Shown here: piece by piece, positions 23,581-31,009 of the stretch
How positions within the stretch are numbered: the first letter of the stretch is position 1
How the letters are laid out: the number at the start of each line of letters is the position of its first letter
DNA from: GCA-002715885 sp045561575
Lineage (GTDB): Bacteria > Bacteroidota > Bacteroidia > Flavobacteriales > BACL11
Assembly: GCA_045561575.1 (NCBI GenBank)
Contig: JBJKXM010000054.1
Span: 1-40,520, forward strand
Reading direction: 5' to 3'
Length of the DNA: 40,520 nt
Position numbers and translations under genes: made by a program
Notes under the pieces: model-generated
The model's input: only the letters and a program-made list of their open reading frames with translations
Told to the model about the DNA's origin: nothing
Databases searched by the model: none

Positions 23581-24978
23581 ATGAAGAGACTATTAATCGT
23601 ATTTATATTTTCTACATCAATTAGTTTTTCTCAAAATCCTAATTATTCTGAAGATATAGCCCCCATAATTTATAATAAGTGTTTACAATGTCATCATACA
23701 GGTGGTATCGCTCCACTTTCATTTGAAACCTATTCCAATGCAGTTTCTAATGCTGGTTTAATTCAGCATGTAACATCAACTGGTGAAATGCCACCTTGGC
23801 CTCCAGATACAACTTACAACAGATTCGCATACGAGAATATTTTATCATTTGATGAAATATCAAAAATTACGGATTGGATTGCTGCAGGTGTTCCTTTAGG
23901 AGACACTAATTTATTACCACCTCTTCCTAATTTTTCAAACAATTCAAATTTAGGACCAGCAGATTTAGAAATTCGAATTCCAACGTATTCAAGTAATGCA
24001 AATTCTAATTCTGATGATTATGTATGTTTTTCTATTCCTTCTGGATTATTTCAAGATAGGCAAGTAAGGGCTATAGAAGTAATTCCTGGTAATATTGAAA
24101 TTGTCCATCACGTTCTTGTTGCGATTGATGAATATGGCCTTAATCCACCAATATCTAATAATTGTATGGCACCACTTGGTGATCAGGTTTATACATATGC
24201 CCCTGGCTCAGTTCCAATGGAATTTCCAAATGATTCATTAAATAAATTTGGAATTGAGATTCCAGCAAATAGTAATATTGCTTTAGGTTTACACTATCCT
24301 GAGGGAACTTTTGGACAAATAGATAGCACAAAGGTGAGATTTTACTTTTATCCTCAAAATACTACAATAAGACCAATTTACACAGAGTATCTTATTAATG
24401 AAGGCTTACCTCCAGACCCTCCTTTTTTAATTCCTCCAAATCAAATTACTCAAATGTCATCAACTTATGGTCCAATTATTGATGATATGTCATTAATGTC
24501 TATTTATCCTCACATGCATCTTTTAGGAAAGCATATGGAATGTTATGCAGTTACTCCAACTAATGATACGATAAATCTGGTTAGAATTAATAAATGGGAT
24601 TTTGAATGGCAAGGAGCATATTTGTACAAGAAATTTTTGAAAATTCCTGCAGGTAGTATAATATATTCCTTTGGAAGTTATGACAATACCGTTTCTGCTA
24701 CAAATCCAAATCCATCTCCAGTACAGTCTGGTTTAAATACAGATGATGAAATGTTTGTTTTTATTTTTCAATTTTTGGATTATCAGCAAGGAGATGAAAA
24801 TATAGTAATTGAAAATACAAATATTACAACATCTATATTTAATCAACCAATAAACCCTAATCGAAGATTAATTTATCAGACTAACATACTTGGCCAAAAA
24901 ATCCAGAATAATAATAAAGCACCAAGGGTTTTAATTTATGATGATGGATCATATGAAAAGAAGATAATTATCGATTAA
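23581..24978 (+). CDS. Exported cytochrome c / copper monooxygenase-like fusion with short tail
   Basis: 465 residues from the ATG at 23581. The signal peptide (1-17) ends SFSQ. A c-type heme site C34-LQ-C37-H38 lies in a small cytochrome domain that ends GEMPPWPPD. Residues ~130-420 resemble copper type II ascorbate-dependent (PHM-like) monooxygenase domains, with His clusters IVHHVLV, LGLHYPEG and YPHMHLLGKHM as likely copper ligands. The C terminus (NILGQKI…IYDDGSYEKKIIID) is the short tail. A heme and copper redox enzyme acting outside the cell is likely; the substrate is unknown. Confidence 0.8.
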   Translation: MKRLLIVFIFSTSISFSQNPNYSEDIAPIIYNKCLQCHHTGGIAPLSFETYSNAVSNAGLIQHVTSTGEMPPWPPDTTYNRFAYENILSFDEISKITDWIAAGVPLGDTNLLPPLPNFSNNSNLGPADLEIRIPTYSSNANSNSDDYVCFSIPSGLFQDRQVRAIEVIPGNIEIVHHVLVAIDEYGLNPPISNNCMAPLGDQVYTYAPGSVPMEFPNDSLNKFGIEIPANSNIALGLHYPEGTFGQIDSTKVRFYFYPQNTTIRPIYTEYLINEGLPPDPPFLIPPNQITQMSSTYGPIIDDMSLMSIYPHMHLLGKHMECYAVTPTNDTINLVRINKWDFEWQGAYLYKKFLKIPAGSIIYSFGSYDNTVSATNPNPSPVQSGLNTDDEMFVFIFQFLDYQQGDENIVIENTNITTSIFNQPINPNRRLIYQTNILGQKIQNNNKAPRVLIYDDGSYEKKIIID

Positions 24979-25029
24979 AGATTAATTCTTCAGTTTAGAA
25001 TATCGTAAATTTGCAATAAATATTTACAA

Positions 25030-25446
25030 TTGATTTTTTCTGTTTTTAAATCTTCAAAACCTTCTTTTTTTCTTTTGAAATTAAGCTTGTTATTATCGAT
25101 AATTTATTCCTTTTCATTAATGTTTGCTTACGTAAATATTATTTTGACAGGCCAAGAGTTTTATTTAAGATATCCTTTTGAAACAATTTTACTTTTAGTT
25201 GGGTCCTTTTTTATGATTTTAGGAAATTCATTAATTTTCTTATTAAAAAAATCAGGTTTATGGTTATCATTAATTGGAATCTTAATTGTATTTGTTATTA
25301 ATTCTTCTTTTGAGAGTATTGGGTTTTTTCAAAAATTTTATGGTATTGAATTTCAGGTTTTAATTTTATTTTTAATGAAATTAAAGATTAAAGGAATATC
25401 TACTTGGGATTTAATTTATGATACTGTTGAAAAAAATAACAATTAG
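25030..25446 (+). CDS. Four-helix membrane protein of unknown function
   Basis: A 138-residue hydrophobic protein with four membrane segments (about 15-37, 50-70, 75-98 and 100-118) and a short charged C terminus. The start is uncertain: TTG at 25030 is used because no ATG occurs for 30 codons. A perfect TAAATTTG at 25006-25013 is followed by CAAT and then AAA, the place where neighbouring genes have ATG. I recognise no family. It lies between the cytochrome-like and large secreted genes. Confidence 0.55.
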   Translation: MIFSVFKSSKPSFFLLKLSLLLSIIYSFSLMFAYVNIILTGQEFYLRYPFETILLLVGSFFMILGNSLIFLLKKSGLWLSLIGILIVFVINSSFESIGFFQKFYGIEFQVLILFLMKLKIKGISTWDLIYDTVEKNNN

Positions 25447-25525
25447 TTAACATTCATTTCAAATTTCTACAGTTTTTTCTCAAATTTTTGTTTTAAGTTT
25501 ATAAATCAACAACAAAAACATACTT

Positions 25526-28327
25526 ATGAAAAATTTTTTACTCACATTTCTTTTACTGCCATTTTTAAGTTTTAGTCAAAATTGTAATACTTTTTTAGTT
25601 CATCTAAATGATAGTTTGGGTGATGGTTGGAATGGAAATTCCTTATCTATTATTGATTCAACTGGTATTACTCTTTATTCTGCAACATTAGATTCTGGTT
25701 TTTATAGACTTGATACTGTTTGTTTGCCAAGTGATTGTTATACTATTGTTTGTGATGGTGGTACCAATCAATCTGAAGTTCTTTGGTGGATTCATGATGA
25801 ATATGATAGACCTTTAAGTATTTGGGGTGGTGCTCCATATAATGATACAATTTGTTTAACATCTGATTGTACTCCACCTTTTGAAAGTTTTGAAATTCTT
25901 CCAATCTCTTGGACTAACGGTGTTTATAATGGCTTTGGTCAAACTACAAATTTACCATGGGTTAGAAATCAAGGTGGAACTCCGACTTTTAACACAGGTC
26001 CTTCTCAGACATGGTGGGGCAGTTGGTATATGTATTTAGAGTGTGGTTCTTTTCCTATTGGTTCTTATGCAACACTTACAACAAATTGTGTAAACCCGTC
26101 TAACTATAGTAACTTACATTTATCATTTCAATATCATATGTACGGTGCTTCAACAGGAGAGTTAAAAGTAGAGGTTTCAGTTGATGGAGGTTTGACTTGG
26201 ATTACTGAGTGGTCATTAAGTGGTGAGCAGGGTAATGCATGGTGGGGAGCTCATGTTGATTTAAGTTCATATACATCAGAAATTATGGTTAGAATGGTTG
26301 GTGTAGTCGGAAGTTCAAATACAGGTGATATTGGCATTGATTTTTTACGTTTACATGATCCAAATGCTGGATGTCAAGATCCAACTGCAGATAATTATGA
26401 CCAATTTGCTGAAATTGATGATGGATCTTGTACATATTCTAATTGTTCGTATTTAACTTTAAATATGTATGATTCTTATGGAGATGGCTGGAATGGAAAT
26501 TTTTTAACAATTAATAGTTCTAATGGAACTCAGTTTTGGTCAACTACTCTTTGGCCAATTCCTAATGGACATTTTGCAACCGAATCTTTTTGTATTCCTG
26601 ACAATGATTGTTATTCGATTTCTGTAAATGGAGGTATTTGGCAAAATGAAATCTCTTGGGAATTAGTTGATACAAATGGTATTATTGTTCGTTCTGGAGG
26701 AGCACCTTACTCTGGTGGAATGTGTTTACCTTTTATATATGGTTGTAAAGATCCTTTAGCATTAAATTTTGATTCTACTGCATCAATTGATGATGGTTCA
26801 TGTACTTACCCTCTTCCTTCTATTAATGCGATTGTAAATGATATTAGCTGCAATGGTGCAAATGATGGATCTATTAACGTAACTGTTAATGGTGGTGTAT
26901 TACCTTTAACTTATCAGTGGAGTAATGGTTCGGCAAATGAAGACCTATATAATTTATCCAGTGGCGTATATTCCGTTGTTGTTACTGATGATCTTGGTTT
27001 TACTGATAGTGCTTCATTTTTGATTAACGAGCCAGATGTTTTTACTTCAGATTATATAATTATTGATGCCTCTGGAATTGGTATAAATGATGGTGCAATT
27101 TATTCATTTGCTTCAGGTGGAACTTTACCATATGACTATTATTGGTTATCATCATATGGAAACGATACAACTCCTGATTTTGTTGATATTCCTGCTGGTT
27201 CTTATACGTCTTATATTATTGATGCAAGTGGTTGCTTTGTATTTGTAAGTTTAAATGTTGGAATTGATTCCAGTTCAAATGGATGTATGGATCCATTAGC
27301 TTTTAATTACGATTCTGATGCCTTAGTTGATGATGGCTCATGTGTTTATGTTGGATGTACTGATCCAAATGCTGACAATTATTTTTCTCTTGCTACAATT
27401 GATGATGGTTCATGCTATTATTGTAATCCTCTTAATTCATCTCCTTATACATTGTCTACTAATTGGGTAACTGATACCAAAGCAGAGATTTCATGGGAAA
27501 ATATGAATGATGAATGTAGTATGGTATGGAAATATTATGTAAGATATAGGGAACTAGGCTCACCAAACTGGATAACAAAATCTGCTGGAGTTGGAAACGG
27601 ATTGTGTAATTCAGGACTTGCTACAACTACTAAAACATTACAAAACTTAACAGCTGGTACAACTTATGAGTTTAAAATGAAAGCTTTTTATTGTGGAGGA
27701 ACATCATCAACATATTCACAACCAGTTCAATTCACTACAGAAGGAGATTGCCCTTCAATGGCATATTTAAATGTTTCTACTTTTAATAATAATCACCAAA
27801 AAGCTAGATTTAATTGGAATACTTACGAACCTTATGTTTTTGCTAGAATAGCACTGCGTGTTGATATTCCAGGTTCATCATGGCAGACAGCTGGAGGGTT
27901 TGGTGTTTATTATCCAACTGTTGCAGTAAATAAGTTTGGTTTAACACCTGGAGAATCATATCGAGCTCAAGGTAGAACTTTTTGTAATTCAAATATTACC
28001 TCTTATCGTTCTGATTGGACAAACCCAATTTATTGGACTCAACCAGGATCAATAAAAATTGGACATGATAATTCAATTAGTAATTTTGATGTATATCCAA
28101 ATCCAACCCGAGATATTTTTAATATATCTTTTAATTCAGATGAAATTCAAAATATCAAAATTAAGCTGACCAATATGATTGGGGCGGTTATATATTCAGA
28201 AAAAAAGGATTCATTTATAGGAGAATATATCAAACAAATTAATTTAGAAAATTTTGAAAAAGGGATATATATTTTAGAACTAAAATCAGATAATGGATTG
28301 ACTTATAAGAAGATAGTTTTACAATAA
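25526..28327 (+). CDS. Large multidomain secreted T9SS protein (GDGWNG, MAM-like, SprB-like, FN3)
   Basis: A 933-residue protein. Signal peptide 1-18; GDGWNG domain (about 22-115); MAM/jelly-roll-like domain (about 120-278, containing SGELKVEVSVDGGLTWI); GCQDP linker; second GDGWNG domain (about 305-405); GCKDP linker; SprB-like repeats (about 425-580: DISCNGANDGSINVTVNGG…YQWSNG…YSVVVTD); two more linkers; fibronectin type III-like domain (about 640-735); and a type A sorting domain (about 855-933, YPNPTRDIFNI). The arrangement is that of a surface adhesin or gliding-type protein; no catalytic site is seen. It is related to the partial gene at 38669, which repeats the same GDGWNG/MAM-like pair. 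Confidence 0.85.
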   Translation: MKNFLLTFLLLPFLSFSQNCNTFLVHLNDSLGDGWNGNSLSIIDSTGITLYSATLDSGFYRLDTVCLPSDCYTIVCDGGTNQSEVLWWIHDEYDRPLSIWGGAPYNDTICLTSDCTPPFESFEILPISWTNGVYNGFGQTTNLPWVRNQGGTPTFNTGPSQTWWGSWYMYLECGSFPIGSYATLTTNCVNPSNYSNLHLSFQYHMYGASTGELKVEVSVDGGLTWITEWSLSGEQGNAWWGAHVDLSSYTSEIMVRMVGVVGSSNTGDIGIDFLRLHDPNAGCQDPTADNYDQFAEIDDGSCTYSNCSYLTLNMYDSYGDGWNGNFLTINSSNGTQFWSTTLWPIPNGHFATESFCIPDNDCYSISVNGGIWQNEISWELVDTNGIIVRSGGAPYSGGMCLPFIYGCKDPLALNFDSTASIDDGSCTYPLPSINAIVNDISCNGANDGSINVTVNGGVLPLTYQWSNGSANEDLYNLSSGVYSVVVTDDLGFTDSASFLINEPDVFTSDYIIIDASGIGINDGAIYSFASGGTLPYDYYWLSSYGNDTTPDFVDIPAGSYTSYIIDASGCFVFVSLNVGIDSSSNGCMDPLAFNYDSDALVDDGSCVYVGCTDPNADNYFSLATIDDGSCYYCNPLNSSPYTLSTNWVTDTKAEISWENMNDECSMVWKYYVRYRELGSPNWITKSAGVGNGLCNSGLATTTKTLQNLTAGTTYEFKMKAFYCGGTSSTYSQPVQFTTEGDCPSMAYLNVSTFNNNHQKARFNWNTYEPYVFARIALRVDIPGSSWQTAGGFGVYYPTVAVNKFGLTPGESYRAQGRTFCNSNITSYRSDWTNPIYWTQPGSIKIGHDNSISNFDVYPNPTRDIFNISFNSDEIQNIKIKLTNMIGAVIYSEKKDSFIGEYIKQINLENFEKGIYILELKSDNGLTYKKIVLQ

Positions 28328-28343
28328 ATGTTTTTTATATAAG

Positions 28344-28376
28344 AAAAAAGCCTCTCAATATGAGAGGCTTTTTTTT
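28344..28376 (+). terminator. Rho-independent terminator
   Basis: AAAAAAGCCTCTCA and TGAGAGGCTTTTTT form a long stem with a 3-nt loop (ATA), followed by a T run, 17 nt after the stop of the gene at 25526. Confidence 0.9.
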
Positions 28377-28413
28377 GACTAATATAAAAGCCTTATATTG
28401 CTAAAAAAAACTT

Positions 28414-28938
28414 ATGAAAAATTTTATTTATTTATTTTTTGCTATTGCATTTGTATTTAGTTCTTGTACAAAAGAGGAGGGTTGTACTGATTCATTAGCA
28501 ACAAACTTTAATGTTGACGCTGAAAATGATGATGGTTCTTGTGTTTATGGATTTGCAGGAGGAGAGTGGATTACACAATCGATAACTGTCACTGGTTCAA
28601 TAACAGCTTCAATGATGGGTATTCCAATATTGGATAGTACAATTAACTATACGGAAACTAATCCTGATTCTTTAGATCCATATAAGCTAGTTATGAATGA
28701 TGATGGAACTTATATGGAATATGATAATTCTAATGCTGTTGTAGAAGGTGGTACATGGTCAGCAAATTCAGATGTATTGACTGTTAACACACCAGATACT
28801 ACTTTAGTTTTAAGTATTATTTCATTAGATAAAAATAGCGCCTCTTTTTCTGCAAATTTTGTTGAAGTTTCTGATGAAATGGGAATTACTTTTGATTATG
28901 ATGTAACTCAAACTATTAATACTAACAGAAATTGGTAA
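28414..28938 (+). CDS. Lipoprotein with lipocalin-like domain
   Basis: A 174-residue protein. The signal peptide ends in a lipobox (VFSSC, Cys about residue 18). Directly after it comes one GCTDSLATNFNVDAENDDGSC linker. The rest (about 45-174) is a beta-rich domain starting GGEWITQS and containing KLVMNDDGTYMEYDNSNAVVEGGTWSANSDVLTV, the layout of Bacteroidota lipocalin-like lipoproteins. It is probably anchored at the outer membrane and binds a small ligand. It is 12 nt from the next gene, perhaps cotranscribed. Confidence 0.75.
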   Translation: MKNFIYLFFAIAFVFSSCTKEEGCTDSLATNFNVDAENDDGSCVYGFAGGEWITQSITVTGSITASMMGIPILDSTINYTETNPDSLDPYKLVMNDDGTYMEYDNSNAVVEGGTWSANSDVLTVNTPDTTLVLSIISLDKNSASFSANFVEVSDEMGITFDYDVTQTINTNRNW

Positions 28939-28950
28939 ATAATTAATTAT

Positions 28951-29262
28951 ATGATTGATTTGTTTTTACAGGGAGGAGTTTTAACGATGTCGATATTAAC
29001 TTTTTTATTGATATCTGTTGTCATAGCTTTTTCTAAAAAACAAGAACTGGTTAAGTCATTAGGAATTTTAGCCTTTATAATTGGATTATTATCAGCTCTA
29101 TTAGGTTTATATTCAGCTTTTAACGTAATTGAACAAGTAGGAAATGTAGCTCCATCAATATTGGCTGGAGGTATTAAAATAGCATTCATAAACCTAATTT
29201 TCGGTTTAATTATTTACATGATATCTATAGTCTTAGATATCATAGGGAAATGGAGTGGTTAA
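28951..29262 (+). CDS. Small MotA/TolQ/ExbB proton-channel-like protein
   Basis: A 103-residue protein with three membrane segments (about 3-25, 33-55 and 75-98). LAGGIKIAFINLIFGLIIYMISIVL corresponds to the ExbB/TolQ final helix, where the family has LAGGIxxALxTTxxGLxVAIP. The cytoplasmic loop of full-length ExbB (over 200 aa) is missing, so it belongs to the short version found in Bacteroidota. No ExbD/TolR partner adjoins it, so coupling to a motor complex is unproven. It faces folE with a 3-nt gap between stops. Confidence 0.7.
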   Translation: MIDLFLQGGVLTMSILTFLLISVVIAFSKKQELVKSLGILAFIIGLLSALLGLYSAFNVIEQVGNVAPSILAGGIKIAFINLIFGLIIYMISIVLDIIGKWSG

Positions 29263-29265
29263 AAT

Positions 29266-30027
29266 TTAACTAATTTTAATACTGTCAAAAAATTCTTTTC
29301 TCGCTAAGTTGTTATTATCTCTAAATGCACCAGAGGCTTTTGTTGTAACCATAGAAGCACCTTGATGTTTTACTCCTCTACAGCTAACACAATTATGTGT
29401 TGCAACGATAGTTACTATAACACCTTTGTTATCATCACATACTTTATCTACCGCATTATGTATTGCAGTGGTGAGTTGCTCTTGAATTGCACCACGACGC
29501 CCAAATAATTCAACTATTCTATTTAGTTTGCTTAAACCTATTACCTGACCACCTTCACCTGCAATATATCCAATATGTACAAGGCCTCCAATAACTTGGT
29601 GGTGATGAGAACACATTGATGTTAAAGGAATATCTCTTTCAATAATAATACCATCATATCCGTCAGATGGGAATGATGTGATAGGTGTTATTGCGGTATA
29701 CCTTCCTGCCCATAAATCATTCACATAAGCTTTGGCTACTCTTCTTGGGGTTTCCATTGAATTTGGGTCATCTCTCCAATCACATTTTAATGCATCTAAA
29801 AATTCTCCAAAAGCTTTTTCAGCATTGTCAATCATTTCTTCTTTTTCTTCATTAGACAGAGGAAAACCTTCAGCTACTCCGTTAGCAAACCCAGTTTTTA
29901 CTAACTCTAATTCATCATTTAAAATAGCTTTTCTTCTTGGAACAAATTTTTCGGTAATATCATCAAAGATTTGTTGATCTGATTGATTAAGTTCTTCACT
30001 ATTGTTATCAATAAAGTAATTATCCAT
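29266..30027 (-). CDS. folE: GTP cyclohydrolase I
   Basis: A 253-residue enzyme converting GTP to 7,8-dihydroneopterin triphosphate. Zinc ligands are C139 and H142 (SMCSHHHQ) and C213 (HNCVSCRGV). The FolE signature LTSMCSHHHQVIGGLVHIGYI and the pterin-site LSKLNRIVELFGRRGAIQEQLT are intact. The N-terminal ~75 residues are acidic and longer than in minimal bacterial FolE, but such extensions occur. It lies 2 nt downstream of the QueD-like gene in the same direction, so the two act in sequence: GTP to the triphosphate, then to a carboxy- or pyruvoyl-tetrahydropterin for queuosine or pterin cofactors. Confidence 0.95.
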   Translation of the reverse strand: MDNYFIDNNSEELNQSDQQIFDDITEKFVPRRKAILNDELELVKTGFANGVAEGFPLSNEEKEEMIDNAEKAFGEFLDALKCDWRDDPNSMETPRRVAKAYVNDLWAGRYTAITPITSFPSDGYDGIIIERDIPLTSMCSHHHQVIGGLVHIGYIAGEGGQVIGLSKLNRIVELFGRRGAIQEQLTTAIHNAVDKVCDDNKGVIVTIVATHNCVSCRGVKHQGASMVTTKASGAFRDNNNLARKEFFDSIKIS

Positions 30028-30029
30028 GG

Positions 30030-30542
30030 TTATATTAATGTTTTAGATTTGTTAATCATTTGATTTATTTTTCTTTTATTTAGAGAAGATCTAACGTTAT
30101 TAGGTTCATACAACGCAGAATTATTTGTTCCTCCCTCAAAACTTTCTACCTTTAATACTCTAACTCTCCCTTCTGTTTCTTCAAATACTTTTGTATTGAT
30201 ATAGTTAAAAACATATTCAGCAAATTTCTCACAACCTACATGATTTAATATTCTTAGTTGAATAAGTCCCTTTTCTTCTAAGTCTTTGAATGAATTTAAT
30301 TCTGGATCATCTTTAGCAACAATTGTTGTGTGGTCAAACATATAGTTCATGTGATCTTTTATTCCATTTCTTTTGAAACATCCAAAGTCACATACCCAAT
30401 TAAGTTTATCTAGATTTCCTTCAAAGGTAACTTTGAATTTAAGTGCATATCCATGTACAAATTGACAATGTGAGTGTTTTGCTCTCCATTGTCTAAATGC
30501 GGTGCTGTATCCTTCAAATAGTTTAGTGCTTTTGTAATCCAT
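30030..30542 (-). CDS. queD: 6-carboxy/6-pyruvoyl-tetrahydropterin synthase family (QueD-like)
   Basis: A 170-residue T-fold enzyme. Recognisable parts are HSHCQFVHGYALKFKVTFEG (catalytic Cys C26; H23/H25/H30 possible zinc ligands), the FDHTTIV motif (catalytic His-Asp pair region) and the C-terminal ESFEGGTNNSALY with the pterin-anchoring Glu. The usual HGH is HGY here, so one classical zinc His is replaced; relatives in Bacteroidota share this form as far as I know. A perfect -7 element (30563-30570, minus strand) lies 20 nt upstream, and folE follows in the same operon. Confidence 0.85.
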   Translation of the reverse strand: MDYKSTKLFEGYSTAFRQWRAKHSHCQFVHGYALKFKVTFEGNLDKLNWVCDFGCFKRNGIKDHMNYMFDHTTIVAKDDPELNSFKDLEEKGLIQLRILNHVGCEKFAEYVFNYINTKVFEETEGRVRVLKVESFEGGTNNSALYEPNNVRSSLNKRKINQMINKSKTLI

Positions 30543-30562
30543 AATGTATAGTATTTATTTAA

Positions 30563-30570
30563 CAAACTTA
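30563..30570 (-). promoter_or_regulatory. -7 promoter element of queD-folE (minus strand)
   Basis: TAAGTTTG on the minus strand (perfect TAnnTTTG), 20 nt before the ATG at 30542. The rest of 30571-30818 is AT-rich with nothing recognised except a possible -7 element TATATTTG at 30785-30792 for the next small gene. Confidence 0.55.
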
Positions 30571-30818
30571 TACAAAAATAATTAAATAACAGAATATTTT
30601 AATAAATTTTATAAATTTTTTACTTTAAAAGCTATACATTAAAATATTGATATTATTAGAAAATATTTGAGTGCGTAAACATTATTAATCCTGAAACATG
30701 CTTTTTTTTTGGTTTGGATAAATAAGTTTTTTTAAAAATGTATAGTTTTTTTTAAAAAAGGTTATGCTTTTTGAAAATTATAATTATATTTGTATAACTA
30801 AATTTAAAAAATAGATAT

Positions 30819-30992
30819 ATGTCCAAAAGAAGAATCGCCAAAAGCAAAAGACAAAAGATTTTACAAGAAATTAAAAATAGTACGCCTTCAATAGTTTTTA
30901 AGGCCCACAATTTAGTAGTAACTCTTAGAAATAAAAGTCAATTAAACACTTGGTTAAAACTTTATCCTGAGGGAACTTATACTATTAATTAA
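30819..30992 (+). CDS. Small basic protein of unknown function (57 aa)
   Basis: ATG at 30819 to TAA at 30990-30992, 57 residues, with a strongly basic first 16 residues (MSKRRIAKSKRQKIL). The remainder has hydrophobic strands (SIVFKAHNLVVTLRN) and ends WLKLYPEGTYTIN. The basic head suggests nucleic-acid or ribosome binding; no family is recognised. A perfect -7 element (TATATTTG, 30785-30792) lies 26 nt upstream. It precedes the cupredoxin-FAS1 gene by 17 nt and may share its transcript. Confidence 0.55.
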   Translation: MSKRRIAKSKRQKILQEIKNSTPSIVFKAHNLVVTLRNKSQLNTWLKLYPEGTYTIN

Positions 30993-31009
30993 TAACTAAA
31001 AATTTTAAA

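Noticed and set aside
30543..30818. Possible riboswitch or RNA gene upstream of the folE-queD promoter
   Set aside because: The stretch is AT-rich with no stable paired arms and no recognisable pterin or preQ1 motif.
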